A DNA stretch of 64,000 nt from Deltaproteobacteria bacterium (GCA_018433085.1 JAHDRW010000030.1:1-64000); one strand, 5' to 3'; counted from the stretch's first letter, positions 28,078 to 37,629 are shown. Notes: a model not told the origin generated them from the letters alone. Numbers and translations: made by a program.

Positions 28078-29499
28078 TCAGGGTATGGCCGGTGCGGCCT
28101 CACCCTTGGGGGACATCGATGACCCCTGCATGCCCTGTTGATAATAGCCGGTTTTGAGCCGGTCAATGTATCCGGCATTTTCCCGGGCCCATTTGCGGAT
28201 GAGCATATAGCCCCCCAGACGGTACCCGATTCTCCAGGCCCGCCCGGGCCGGTACGCGTCGAGCAGGTTCTTCACGCTATAGAATCTCTTCATCTGGTTG
28301 ACGATCTCCACCTGCATCTCGTAGGCGGAGCACGTCGTGGGTCTCACCACCACGTGCATGCCGTCATAGTAGCGCCAGCACTGGTGAAGAATCCGGTCCC
28401 GGTAATCCTCGTGGCTCTGTGTGCCTGGGAAGGGTGTGAGCGCGCAGATCTGTATGGTGTCGATGTCGGCCTCCATCGCATAATCGACGATTTTCCCCAC
28501 CGAATCGGGCGTGTCGTCGGGGCCGACCACGAACATCCCGTGGATGCCGATGCCGTGGCGATGGAGATTCTCTATGCACTGGGGGATCACCTGTGCTTGG
28601 TGCGCCTTGCCCATCCGCTTCAGGGCGTCGTCGTCGATGGACTCGATGCCCACGTACACCGTCCGGCAGCGTGTCTTGTGCATGAGATCGAGCAGCTCAT
28701 CATCGAGGGCAGCCATGATGGCCGCCTCTCCCGACCATCTGAGAGGCACGGCGTCCCGGTCGATCATGTCCCTGAGCAGGGACTTGGCCCGTTTGGGATC
28801 GGCGCAGAAGTTGTCGTCGCCGAAGCACACGCTGCGATGGAGCAGGGGTTTGAGCTCGCTGATGACCTGATCGTTGCTCTTGAACCGGTACCTCCTTCCG
28901 AAAACCGCCGTCACCGTGCAGAAGGTGCACTTGTGCGGGCAGCCGCGTGAGGTCGTGATGATCGGCGGAATGCTTGCATTGGTCATCTGGGGGCACAGGG
29001 AAAAATCCGGGGAGGGAAGGCCGGCGAAATCGACGTGCCCGCTGCTCTCCGTGGTCCTCATTGTTCCATCGGCGCGGAGAAAGGCCAGGCTTCCCACCGC
29101 TTCCGGACGTTCGCCTTTCTCGATCGAGTCGATCAGTGAGGCAAAGGCGTCCTCTCCTTCGCCCATCACGACATAATCGCAGTGATCGAGCGCTTCCCGG
29201 GGCATGAAAGTGACATGGGGCCCGCCCATCACGACTGTGGAACGGCTTTCCCTGAGCGAGTCGGCAAGGCGGTATGCCGATTCGATGGTGCTGGTGAGCG
29301 ATCCGATTCCCACCACGTCATAGGCCCGGAGGTCTTCGGCCCTGACGGGGGAGAGGGCCTCGAAGAAGATATCGCAGGCATGTCCCCGCTGCTTCAGCAC
29401 GGCCCCCATGGTGGGGATGCCCACCCTCGGAAGGTAGGTTCTGCTGAAGATGTGCGTTGACGGCGTCCCTGATTCAACGAGTGCTATTCTCAAGCCCAT
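28078..29499 (-). CDS. B12-binding-domain radical SAM protein
   Basis: 473 residues. An N-terminal cobalamin-binding-like domain (about 1-140, with VGIGSLTSTIESAY and VVMGGPHVTFMP) precedes a radical SAM domain with SRGCPHKCTFC, whose Cys187, Cys191 and Cys194 bind the 4Fe-4S cluster. Later motifs (GDDNF, GIESIDDDALKRMGK, HGMFVVGPDD) are typical of the B12/radical SAM superfamily used for methylations or ring rearrangements in lipid and natural-product synthesis. Usual ribosome site AAGGAGC lies upstream. It converges on the DUF2795 array. Substrate unknown. Confidence 0.87.
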   Translation of the reverse strand: MGLRIALVESGTPSTHIFSRTYLPRVGIPTMGAVLKQRGHACDIFFEALSPVRAEDLRAYDVVGIGSLTSTIESAYRLADSLRESRSTVVMGGPHVTFMPREALDHCDYVVMGEGEDAFASLIDSIEKGERPEAVGSLAFLRADGTMRTTESSGHVDFAGLPSPDFSLCPQMTNASIPPIITTSRGCPHKCTFCTVTAVFGRRYRFKSNDQVISELKPLLHRSVCFGDDNFCADPKRAKSLLRDMIDRDAVPLRWSGEAAIMAALDDELLDLMHKTRCRTVYVGIESIDDDALKRMGKAHQAQVIPQCIENLHRHGIGIHGMFVVGPDDTPDSVGKIVDYAMEADIDTIQICALTPFPGTQSHEDYRDRILHQCWRYYDGMHVVVRPTTCSAYEMQVEIVNQMKRFYSVKNLLDAYRPGRAWRIGYRLGGYMLIRKWARENAGYIDRLKTGYYQQGMQGSSMSPKGEAAPAIP

Positions 29500-29737
29500 A
29501 ACAAAGAGCTCCTTTCATTCATTATTCCACTTCAAGAACAGGTGGCTTCACCTTAACATGCAGGGGTGGAATAGCAATCCCTTTGCTCTTCTTTTACGTT
29601 TCGCTTGGGGAAGGGGCTGTACAGCCTTTTTAAGGGAAGGGCTTTCCAGGGGTTGCGGCCCGTCTTTCATCCTTGTGGAAGTTCATGGAGAGGTTATAAG
29701 GTAGTATAGTCGAGTTTTTATGAACCAGGAGGGAAAA

Positions 29738-31330
29738 ATGTCCGGAGTCTTTGCCCTGATGCTCCACGCCCACATACCCTACTGCCGGAAGTCCGGTACC
29801 TGGCCTGCGGGCGAGGAATGGCTGTTCGAGGCCATGATCGAGACCTATATCCCGCTGCTCGGGTCCCTGCGCGCGCTGCATCTCGAGGGAATCCGGCCCG
29901 GGGCGATGATCGGGCTGGTGCCCGTGCTCATGGAGCAGCTTGCGGACGAATACATGAAGGACCGCTTCTGCGAGTACATGGAAGACAGGATCCGCCGTGC
30001 CCGGGGTGATATCGAGCGCTTCCGCGGAGATCCATCCAGGCAGGCCGTGGCCGTGTACTGGTTTGAAACCTTTGAAAAGAATTACCGGCTCTGGCTTAAC
30101 GACTTTCACCGCGATATCCTGGGCACCCTGCGGTGGCTCCAGGACGAGCAGGCGGTGGAGGTGCTGACCTCCGCGGCCACACACGCCTTTCTTCCGCTGC
30201 TGGAGCACGACAGCGCGGTTTTCTCCCAGGTGCGCACCGGCATCCGTACCTACGAGCGCTATTTCGGCCGCAGGCCCCGCGGGTTCTGGCTTCCCGAATG
30301 CGCCTACCGGGGCCCGGAATACTCGGGCAGAGAGCGGCGCATGCGGGCGGGCATCGACGAGTGGCTCGCCGCGGAAGGCATCGGGTTTTTCTTTGTAGAG
30401 AGCGTCGGCATCACCAGGGCCGCTTTCGCGGAGAACCGCCGTGGAGAGACGTCCCCCGCCACCTGCCGGGGCTACCGCCTGCCCTCCGGGGTGTCGGTGT
30501 TCGGAAGAAACGAGGCCACGGGCAAACAGGTCTGGTCCCCTGACCAGGGCTATCCGGGTGACCCCTTCTACCTGGAGTTCCATCAGAAGGACCCTGAGTC
30601 GGGGCTGCACTACCTGCGGGTCACCGGCGGGTCCGAGAAGCTGGTCTACGACGTGGAAGCCGCCGGGGAGCGCGTGAAGGCCCATGCGGAGCACTTTGTT
30701 TCCCTCCTGGAGAACATCTCCAGCCGGGCCGACGTCCCGGAGGCCGAGCCGGTCATCGTGTCACCCTACGACTGCGAGCTCTTCGGCCACTGGTGGCACG
30801 AGGGCGTGGCATGGCTCGAGCAGGTCTGGCGTCTGCTCGCCCGAAAGGACACGGTGGAGTGCCGGCCCCTGGGAGAGTACATCGACCGCTACAGCGGCGG
30901 ATTTTCCACCATCACCATGGAGCCGAGCACCTGGGGCCTGAACGCGGACTTTACGGTCTGGCTCAACCCCGAGCACGGCTGGATCTGGCCCTACATCAAC
31001 TCGAGCGCCTCCCAGATGGAGCAGGTCCTCGAACAGGCCAATCCGGTTGACGAGCGCGATCATCGCATTCTGCGTCAGATGGGAAGGGAGCTTCTCCTCA
31101 TGGAGGGAAGCGACTGGCCTTTCCTGCTCTACACCCTTCAGGCGAAGGAATATGCCAACCAGCGCTTCCATCACCATCACCAGCGCTTCCTCAAGCTCGC
31201 CTGGGCCGCAAAGGAACTGCGGGACAGGAGCCGGATTTCCGATCATGAGTTGAGTCGGATGGAGGATATCGACTGCCCGTGGCAGGACCTCGAATACGAT
31301 CTTTTCCGCCGTCGGGGCGGTCCGTCCTGA
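29738..31330 (+). CDS. GH57 glycoside hydrolase (1,4-alpha-glucan branching enzyme type)
   Basis: 530 residues. The ATG at 29738 has AGGAGGG at ideal spacing; an ATG 18 bp upstream does not. GH57 conserved regions are visible: HAHIPY at residue 10, the catalytic nucleophile in FWLPECAY (Glu187), and the acid/base Asp345 in SPYDCELFGHWW. The C-terminal helical domain found in GH57 branching enzymes (DUF1957 group) runs from about 390. The enzyme acts on alpha-1,4 glucans in glycogen metabolism; branching rather than hydrolysis is inferred from the domain layout. No other glycogen genes are adjacent. Confidence 0.88.
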   Translation: MSGVFALMLHAHIPYCRKSGTWPAGEEWLFEAMIETYIPLLGSLRALHLEGIRPGAMIGLVPVLMEQLADEYMKDRFCEYMEDRIRRARGDIERFRGDPSRQAVAVYWFETFEKNYRLWLNDFHRDILGTLRWLQDEQAVEVLTSAATHAFLPLLEHDSAVFSQVRTGIRTYERYFGRRPRGFWLPECAYRGPEYSGRERRMRAGIDEWLAAEGIGFFFVESVGITRAAFAENRRGETSPATCRGYRLPSGVSVFGRNEATGKQVWSPDQGYPGDPFYLEFHQKDPESGLHYLRVTGGSEKLVYDVEAAGERVKAHAEHFVSLLENISSRADVPEAEPVIVSPYDCELFGHWWHEGVAWLEQVWRLLARKDTVECRPLGEYIDRYSGGFSTITMEPSTWGLNADFTVWLNPEHGWIWPYINSSASQMEQVLEQANPVDERDHRILRQMGRELLLMEGSDWPFLLYTLQAKEYANQRFHHHHQRFLKLAWAAKELRDRSRISDHELSRMEDIDCPWQDLEYDLFRRRGGPS

Positions 31331-31550
31331 CCGCGACGTAACCATCCCGGGGCATGCCCCTTTGAGCATGAACCGGGAGGATCGCTCAACCCTTCAGCGC
31401 CCCTGATGCCTCTTGCGTCACAGGGCAGGGCAACTCACCCGTACCGCCGGCAAAACGTGAGCTTGAAACGACACCCGCGGGCGAAGGGTCTGCTCAGCCG
31501 GGCAGAAGACCTGTCGCGCAGGGCGCCGCAGAGGCCGGAGGCAACGCCTC

Positions 31551-32438
31551 TCAGGCGTGAGCCGGGGGGGGAGGGATCTCCCCGGTGCTCAGGCTTGCGC
31601 CCGGTATCGCATCCAGAAGCTGTTCTCTGGAGACCGACCCACGGGCATAGCCGTACGCCGCAAGCATCATATCGAGCGCCTTGTCCAGGGCGCGGGCGAA
31701 GAGGGTGTCCAGGGACACACTTTTCTCGCTGCGGGTTTTGCCGTCATAGTAACTGACAGGATCCTGAAGACAGTCGATGCCGTCGCCGACATTCGCGTAA
31801 AACAGGGAGAGCACCTCCTGGTGACGCAGAATGCCCAGCCCGTAGAACAGTCTGATCGCGGCATACGCAGCCCGGCTCGCAAAGAGCCGGTTGATGAGGA
31901 GCTGCTTGAAGAGCGTGATTTCGAGCGCTCGCCTGGATGCGGAAAACCTGCCGCTGATAAAGTCTTCGTACGCCAGCCCCCGGACGAGTCCCGGACTGGT
32001 GAGGCGGTAGATCCGCAGGCGGTTGTTGATGCGTACGTCGAGGCAGGTTTCGATCCGGCGGTGCAGGTATGCGGAGCGGCTTCTCTGTACCGGGTCTTCG
32101 TCGTAGTAGTTGCCGGCAAGGGCGTTGATCACCGGGTGAAACACGATGTCCAGCGCGCAGTGGGTGACATAGCCCAGGGCAAAGGCGATATCGTGCATGC
32201 CGCGCGCCTGATCGAGCACGCTGAGAACGGCCTCGTTGGTGGGGGCGCCGTTCTTGCCGTGGAGGGTTTCCGAGATATCGGAGAGGGCGCTGTCCGAGGC
32301 ATAGAAGAAGGTGTCCGGGATGAACGACCCCAGATAGTATCGGCCCATATGCCCGGACACGTCCCGCAGCAGCTGCGGGTCAGGCACGTGGTGCAGCGTC
32401 TCCTGGGCGAACCAGAGGTGCGTGTTTTCCTTCGGCAT
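31551..32438 (-). CDS. Zinc-dependent phospholipase C family protein
   Basis: 295 residues from the ATG at 32438 (AGGGG upstream). The N-terminus PKENTHLWFAQ, followed by YLGSFIPDTFFY, HDIAFALGYVTHCALDIVFHPVI and later repeated His/Asp positions, fits the zinc-dependent phospholipase C family (PF00882 type), whose helical bundle binds three zinc ions via His and Asp. No signal peptide is visible, so a cytosolic role rather than a secreted toxin is likely. Substrate unknown. Confidence 0.8.
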   Translation of the reverse strand: MPKENTHLWFAQETLHHVPDPQLLRDVSGHMGRYYLGSFIPDTFFYASDSALSDISETLHGKNGAPTNEAVLSVLDQARGMHDIAFALGYVTHCALDIVFHPVINALAGNYYDEDPVQRSRSAYLHRRIETCLDVRINNRLRIYRLTSPGLVRGLAYEDFISGRFSASRRALEITLFKQLLINRLFASRAAYAAIRLFYGLGILRHQEVLSLFYANVGDGIDCLQDPVSYYDGKTRSEKSVSLDTLFARALDKALDMMLAAYGYARGSVSREQLLDAIPGASLSTGEIPPPPAHA

Positions 32439-32638
32439 GGCGGTTTTTCCCCTGTCACTCATTATACGGGCAAAGGGGACGGGTGTAAACAACCCCGCTG
32501 AGTCCGGTGATGGAACAGAACTCGTGTCGGGTAAGGAAGGATGCCAATGCCTGGAAAAGCATTGACGGAGGTGTGGAAACATGGAAACAATAAAGGAGTA
32601 TTTGAGATGAACCTTTATTTCTATCCGAGGAGAGTTGC

Positions 32639-34123
32639 ATGAAATCCGTTATCACTGAATCTGCCGGTGATGCCTTTGAACGCATTTTCCACCCCCGGAG
32701 CGTGGCGATCGTCGGGGTTTCGGCCAGAGGGAACGTCTTCGGCACCGGAATACTGAGAGCCTTGAAGGCAATCGGGTTCGAAGGAAGGCTCTATGCCGTG
32801 AACCCCAAGGGCGGCGAGTACAACGGGATGAAGATCTATACCGGCCTGGGCGAGGTACCCGAACCGATCGATTTCGCCATTATCGCGGTGCCTGCCGAGC
32901 ATGTGCCCAAGGCCCTCGAAGAGTGCAGGCTCATGGGCGTGGCCGGGGCGGAGATCCTCTCGGCCGGTTTCTCCGAGCTGGGCACCGAGGCGGGAGCCCG
33001 CCTCGAACAGGAGATCAGGGATATCGCCTCCCGCGGCATCAGGGTGGTCGGGCCCAACTGTTTCGGCATCTACTGTCCCTTGAGCGGACTCACTCTCCTT
33101 CCCGGCCCGGACCTCTCCCGGAAGAGCGGGCCCGTGGGCTTCGTATCCCAGAGCGGCGGCATGTCCATCGACTTCGCCCATATCGGCAAGTGGATGGGGA
33201 TCGGTTTTTCCAAGGTGGTGAGCTTCGGCAACGGAGCCGACCTGAGGGAGACCGAGCTGCTCGAGTACCTCGGCAGTGACCCCGAGACCCGGGTGATCGC
33301 CATGTATATCGAAGGCGTCAAGGACGGAAGGCGGTTTTCTTCGGTTCTCAAGGAGGTTGCCGCGAGAAAGCCGGTGATCGTCAACAAGGGAGGGCTCACC
33401 GAGGCGGGCGGCAGGGCGGTGGAGAGCCATACCGCATCCCTGGGCGGCAGCAAACGCATCTGGGAGGCCGTGCTGAGGCAGGCCGGGGCCGTGCAGGTGG
33501 GAGACCTCTGGGAGATGGCCCAGACCTGTCTTGCCTTTTCCCTGCTGCCTCCCCGGGTGTACGAGAACATCACCGTGGCCGGAGGAGGCGGTGCCCTGGG
33601 CGTGAGCGCGTGCGACGAGGCGGAGCGCTACGACCTGAGCATTCCCATGCTCGATCCCGAGATAACCGAGGCCATTCTCCAGCACCTGCCCAGGCCCGGC
33701 TCCAGTGCAAAGAACCCCATCGACGCGGCCAACCCCTTCGTGGGTCCCCAGGCCTACCGGGAGGTCTTCCTCAACGCGGCGAGAGACCCACGGGTGGATG
33801 TCCAGGTTCTTATCCAGCTCCTCCACCACTACAAGTCCCTGTCCTCGGCAATGGGCCTGTCGTCCCCCAAGGAGGTCGCGCCCTACCGGCAGCTGGCCGA
33901 CGAGATGAAGGAGGTGCCCGGTATTACCGGCAAACCACTCATGCTGGTGCTGCCCGACTACAAGCAGGGTGTGGAATCCATGGACATCGAGGAAATGATC
34001 CGGGAGGCCCGGGGCCTATTCCTGGACAGAGGCATCCCGGTGTTCGACGATCTGGGCGACTGCCTCAACGCGCTCGGCCATGTCTCGCGATACTATGCCC
34101 GGAGGAAGGCAAGGGGGCTGTAG
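32639..34123 (+). CDS. NDP-forming acyl-CoA synthetase alpha-subunit-like protein (first copy)
   Basis: 494 residues, related to the alpha subunit of ADP-forming acetate/acyl-CoA ligases. An N-terminal CoA-binding Rossmann domain (IFHPRSVAIVGVSARG, LYAVNPKGG) is followed by two succinyl-CoA-synthetase-like domains (VGPNCFGIYCP, VGFVSQSGGMS, VSFGNGADL). The phosphorylatable histidine is present in ESHTAS (His264). The ATP-grasp beta subunit needed for catalysis is absent here and nearby, so it must partner in trans or have another role. The ATG follows GAGGAGAG. Confidence 0.85.
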   Translation: MKSVITESAGDAFERIFHPRSVAIVGVSARGNVFGTGILRALKAIGFEGRLYAVNPKGGEYNGMKIYTGLGEVPEPIDFAIIAVPAEHVPKALEECRLMGVAGAEILSAGFSELGTEAGARLEQEIRDIASRGIRVVGPNCFGIYCPLSGLTLLPGPDLSRKSGPVGFVSQSGGMSIDFAHIGKWMGIGFSKVVSFGNGADLRETELLEYLGSDPETRVIAMYIEGVKDGRRFSSVLKEVAARKPVIVNKGGLTEAGGRAVESHTASLGGSKRIWEAVLRQAGAVQVGDLWEMAQTCLAFSLLPPRVYENITVAGGGGALGVSACDEAERYDLSIPMLDPEITEAILQHLPRPGSSAKNPIDAANPFVGPQAYREVFLNAARDPRVDVQVLIQLLHHYKSLSSAMGLSSPKEVAPYRQLADEMKEVPGITGKPLMLVLPDYKQGVESMDIEEMIREARGLFLDRGIPVFDDLGDCLNALGHVSRYYARRKARGL

Positions 34124-34386
34124 GCCGAAGAGCGGCGGCCCGGAAGACAGGGCGAAAGGGGCAAGCCGGTTGCGAGCAAAACAGGGGATCCGGCACGGCC
34201 GACTCGTAAGGAAGAACACATCGATTCCTTTATCTGGCCGGGAAATACACGGGGGGCCTTACCCGCCACCAGGACCGCCCCGAAGATGCCGGATCCCGCG
34301 GCTCGTTACCTTTGTATTCTCCGCGCACTTCTCGTTGTATGACGGTCGTGTCGAAACAAATGCGCCAGGGTTGTAAGACAGGTACA

Positions 34387-34415
34387 TTGACATATATTTT
34401 CAGGTATGATATTTT
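34387..34415 (+). promoter_or_regulatory. Promoter of the PadR-family gene
   Basis: TTGACA (34387-34392), 17 bases, TATTTT (34410-34415). A perfect TATAAT at 34415-34420 is an alternative -10 but is too far from this -35 (22 bases). Confidence 0.5.
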
Positions 34416-34427
34416 ATAATAAAATAT
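34409..34427. promoter_or_regulatory. 19-bp perfect palindrome over the -10 region, candidate PadR operator
   Basis: ATATTTTAT-A-ATAAAATAT is a perfect palindrome overlapping the -10 element, about 50 bp before the PadR start. PadR proteins commonly bind AT-rich palindromes in their own promoters and repress themselves, so autoregulation is the simplest reading. Confidence 0.6.
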
Positions 34428-34477
34428 GGTAAATAAAACTAACTGGAAAAACAGTACGGAACGGAGACTCACCATCC

Positions 34478-34993
34478 ATGGACACTGATCAGATCATTCT
34501 CGGTTTCCTCATGTCCGGCCCGAAGAGCGGCTACAAGATCAAGAACATCACCGGCAGGCTGATGATGGCCTACAACCTGAGCCTCAACCAGATCTACCCC
34601 GCGCTGAGAAAGCTCGAGGCAACGGACCTGGTGCGCAAGGAGGTGGTCATCCAGACGGGCAAGCCCAATAAGCACGTATATTCCATCACCGAGAAGGGGA
34701 GAAAGGGATTCCTGAAATCCCTGGTTTCTCCGCCCATCCCGGTGGACTATCAGCTCGATTTTCTCACCAGGGCGTTCTTTTTCCGGTTTCTCACCCGCGA
34801 GCAGATCATCGAGCAGTTCGAGAACGAGATCGGCTCGCTGGAAGAGCAGCTCGAGGACCTGGGGCACATGAAGGACGACGCGCAGCAGGCAGGCGATGAA
34901 AACGGCCAGTTCATCTACCGGGTCATTGTGGGGATGATCGAGATGCTCAGGGACGTGTATCGCGACGAGCTGGAGAGAAGGACCCAATCATAA
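34478..34993 (+). CDS. PadR-family transcriptional regulator
   Basis: 171 residues. The winged-helix N-terminus is typical: IILGFLMSGPKSGYKIK, then LNQIYPALRKLEATDLV (recognition helix) and HVYSITEKGRKGFL (wing). The C-terminal half is a helical dimerisation domain with a coiled-coil stretch (about 105-135). It lies between two homologous acyl-CoA ligase alpha-like genes and 64 bp upstream of the second, so it probably controls that gene and itself. The effector is unknown; many PadR proteins respond to phenolic acids, which would suit aromatic metabolism, but that is speculation. Confidence 0.9.
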   Translation: MDTDQIILGFLMSGPKSGYKIKNITGRLMMAYNLSLNQIYPALRKLEATDLVRKEVVIQTGKPNKHVYSITEKGRKGFLKSLVSPPIPVDYQLDFLTRAFFFRFLTREQIIEQFENEIGSLEEQLEDLGHMKDDAQQAGDENGQFIYRVIVGMIEMLRDVYRDELERRTQS

Positions 34994-35057
34994 AAACAGC
35001 TGCCCGGGGTAATATGGAGGGGCTTCCGGCCTCAAACGCCGGATAAAGACATCAGAG

Positions 35058-36500
35058 ATGGGCGGTACCATGCATACATTTTTTCATCCCGATTCCGTTG
35101 CCGTCATAGGGGCGTCGAATTCACCCTTTAACCTGGGGGCCACCATCTGCAGGGCCTTGAACGAGGTCTCCTCGTGGAGCGGCGCGGTCTACGCCGTAAA
35201 CCGCAAGGCAGAGACCGTGCACGGGTGCCCGGGGTACGTCTCCGTAATGGATATCCCGAAGAAGGTCGACCTGGCGGTGATCATCACCCCGGCCGCCGTG
35301 GTCCCGCAGTTCGTGGAACAGTGCGCGGCAAAGGGCATCGGGCACGTCATTATCGAAAGCTCGGGGTTCTCGGAGGGAGGCGAGCAGGGCAGGGCCATGC
35401 AGCGCCGGATCGACGAGACCGCCCGGGCGCACGACATGCGGATAATGGGTCCCAACTGCCTGGGCGTACTCAACACCCGGAATCAGTTTTGCTGCTTCTA
35501 CGGCATCCAGGCCGACGATTTCCATACCTTCGCCCAGGAGAGCGGCGGAGTCTCCTATATCATCCAGAGCGGCGGGATCGTGGTGATCGTGCTGGAGTCG
35601 TTCATCACGGACGTGGTCAAGGCCAACAAGATCGTGAGCATCGGCAACAAATCGGACATCGACGAGGCGGACGTGCTGGAGTACTACGACAAAGACGAGT
35701 CCACCGAGGTCATAGGCATGTACCTGGAGAACATCAAGGACGGCAGGAAGTTCATCGAGACGGCCCGGAGGGTGAGCAAGCCCATCCTGGTCTTCAAGGT
35801 GGGAAGGACCGGAGAGGGCGCGCGGGCAGCCATGTCGCACACCGCGGGCATGGCGAACAACGACGACATCTTTGATAACGCGTGCACCCAGGCGGGTGTC
35901 ATCCGGGTGAACTCCGTCTCCGAGCTTCATGCCATGCCCAAGATCTTCACGCACATGCCGCCTCTGAAGGGCAGGAGGATCGCGGTGTTCACCAACTCGG
36001 GCGCCTTCGGCGGCATCACCGCCGACCTGCTGGTGCAGGCCGGGCTCGAGATGGCCCGCCTCTCTGCGGCCACCCAGGAAAAGCTGAGCAGGACCGGCCA
36101 GATCTTCAACGTGGCAAACCCCATCGACCTGGGGCCGGCCCTTTCCATGCAGACCTTTCTGGAGATCTTCGATATCCTGCTCTCTTCCGGCGAGGTGGAC
36201 GGGCTCCTGCCCGTGCCGAGCCTCTGGCACCCCATGGTGATCGACGCCATTGTCGAGCTGGTGAAGAAATGCCATGAATACGGCAAGCCCGCCGCGATCT
36301 ATACGCCCAATGCCGTGCACAAGACCGTAAGATACCGGCAGAAATACCAGGTGCCGCTTTTCGAGTCGCCCGAGGAGGCGGTCCGGGCACTGCAGGTCTC
36401 CTACCGGCAGTTCCGCTACGTGGAAATGAAGGACGCGCTCCGGGATCTCTCCGGCGCCGGGAATCGGGAAGAACGGCTGTTCGTCCAGGGCACGCTCTAA
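35058..36500 (+). CDS. NDP-forming acyl-CoA synthetase alpha-subunit-like protein (second copy)
   Basis: 480 residues, paralogous to the gene at 32639. CoA-binding domain: FFHPDSVAVIGASNSP; ligase domains: MGPNCLGVLN, SYIIQSGGI, VSIGNKSDIDEADV; the phosphohistidine is in MSHTAG (His261). The ATP-grasp subunit is again missing. The start may be ATG 35058 or the Met four codons on; neither has a strong ribosome site. It lies directly behind the PadR gene, likely the same transcript. Confidence 0.85.
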   Translation: MGGTMHTFFHPDSVAVIGASNSPFNLGATICRALNEVSSWSGAVYAVNRKAETVHGCPGYVSVMDIPKKVDLAVIITPAAVVPQFVEQCAAKGIGHVIIESSGFSEGGEQGRAMQRRIDETARAHDMRIMGPNCLGVLNTRNQFCCFYGIQADDFHTFAQESGGVSYIIQSGGIVVIVLESFITDVVKANKIVSIGNKSDIDEADVLEYYDKDESTEVIGMYLENIKDGRKFIETARRVSKPILVFKVGRTGEGARAAMSHTAGMANNDDIFDNACTQAGVIRVNSVSELHAMPKIFTHMPPLKGRRIAVFTNSGAFGGITADLLVQAGLEMARLSAATQEKLSRTGQIFNVANPIDLGPALSMQTFLEIFDILLSSGEVDGLLPVPSLWHPMVIDAIVELVKKCHEYGKPAAIYTPNAVHKTVRYRQKYQVPLFESPEEAVRALQVSYRQFRYVEMKDALRDLSGAGNREERLFVQGTL

Positions 36501-36566
36501 CACTACAGTGGTAATCAGTCATGGGGTCAGCACAGGTCATGGGGTCAGGTCTCAACACAGGTCATA

Positions 36567-36619
36567 GGGTCAGGTCTCAACATATGACACTGGATGTGTC
36601 ATATGTTGAGACCTGACCC
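36567..36619. repeat. REP-like palindrome, copy B (24-bp perfect arms)
   Basis: Left arm 36567-36590 and right arm 36596-36619 are perfect complements with a 5-base loop. The arms share GGGTCAGGTCTCAACATATG and the next ACA with the element at 3420-3512, so both derive from one family. Two partial direct copies of the motif (with CACAGGTCAT) lie just upstream at 36533-36566. Confidence 0.75.
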
Positions 36620-36672
36620 CGATCCTGCTGACCCCGATCCTGCTGACCCCGATCCTGCTGACCCCGATCCTG
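36613..36672. repeat. Tandem repeat, four perfect 15-bp units
   Basis: The unit CTGACCCCGATCCTG occurs four times without mismatch (36613, 36628, 36643, 36658). The first unit overlaps the end of the palindrome's right arm, so the repeat seems to have grown out of the element's edge. Confidence 0.85.
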
Positions 36673-36865
36673 TACGCTCTGAAAAGGCCTGGCCCGGCCG
36701 TCTGAAAGGCTGTTCTGCGGGATCGAGCTGTCGGATCCGCGTGAATGACGGCGCTCCCCCCGCACGGCTGGTGGCGCCCCTGATTTCCGTCCGTTCTGGA
36801 GCGCGATCAGGCCCGGATCCCGCTCATTTTAAAAACTGCCGGGATCGAACCCGTCCCGGCCTCTC

Positions 36866-37348
36866 TCAGGGTGTCGAACGCTTTTTCGTCTCCGGCGCGG
36901 GGAGGATGGTCCTGAGGATATCCTCCTTGCCGATGATGCCCAAGAGCCTGTCGTTTTCGTCGACCACCGGGATGGTGTGAATCTTTTTATTCACCATGAT
37001 CGTCGCGATATCCTCCACCGGCGTGTCGGGATGCACGCACACGGGGTCGGGGGTCATGGCGTGTTCGACCGTGGTGGCCGCGATCTTTTCCAGCTCCTTC
37101 TCCACCTGTCCGCTGGAGTGCAGGGGGATGAGCGCGTCGAGAACCACGAAGTACGAGGGCAGGGGGATCTTCTTCTGCTGGGTGACGAGATCGTCCTGGC
37201 TGAGTATGCCCACGATGGCACCGCTTTCGTTCACCACCGGGGCGCCGTTGATGTGGTTGTCCATGAGAACGCCGGCTGCGGTCACAATCTCCATGCCGGG
37301 TGTAAGGGTGATGACCTCCGTGGACATGATATCTTTTGCCGTGAGCAT
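36866..37348 (-). CDS. CBS-domain pair protein
   Basis: 160 residues, start at the ATG behind GAGAGGAGGAGG (37348). Two CBS domains: AKDIMSTEVITLTPGMEIVTA...GAPVVN-SGAIVGILSQDDL (about 1-60) and VEHAMTPDPVCVHPDTPVEDIATIM...TIPVVD-NDRLLGIIGKEDIL (about 92-150), split here into short motifs. A stretch of about 30 residues between them is longer than usual. CBS pairs bind AMP, ATP or similar ligands and regulate partners. No partner domain is fused and none is obvious nearby. Confidence 0.88.
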   Translation of the reverse strand: MLTAKDIMSTEVITLTPGMEIVTAAGVLMDNHINGAPVVNESGAIVGILSQDDLVTQQKKIPLPSYFVVLDALIPLHSSGQVEKELEKIAATTVEHAMTPDPVCVHPDTPVEDIATIMVNKKIHTIPVVDENDRLLGIIGKEDILRTILPAPETKKRSTP

Positions 37349-37629
37349 GCCTCCTCCTCCTCTCTTTTTTCTCACCTCAGACGATAGCGGAACGCTGTGC
37401 GATTTGCAAAGGAAAGTATGCCCGTATCCGATATCCCATGGACCTGGAGAACGGGAGCCCGCGTAGGGGGTAACTAGTCGGTAAAGACGGGAGGAGGAGG
37501 GCTCATTTTGTCAGGGAGGTCTTCAGGCTTGCGCCTGTGAGCCTTGTGAAAAAAGCACGAGGTTGAACTCTTCGGGCGATCAGTGGTATAAGCGGCTGCG
37601 CTCCATTGGTAGAGAGAAAGGAAAAGATT

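Larger units (their letters stand above)
34124..34477. other. Intergenic region containing the padR-type control region
   Basis: About 350 bases between the first acyl-CoA ligase-like gene and the PadR gene. The first 240 bases show nothing recognisable. From 34380 the sequence becomes very AT-rich and holds a promoter and a perfect palindrome (listed separately). Confidence 0.5.
36501..36865. other. Intergenic region with REP-like palindrome and tandem repeats
   Basis: About 365 bases between two converging genes. Bases 36530-36672 are filled with versions of the GGGTCAGGTCTCAACA motif, one full palindrome and a 15-bp tandem repeat. The remainder (36673-36865) shows no gene or clear signal. 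Confidence 0.6.
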
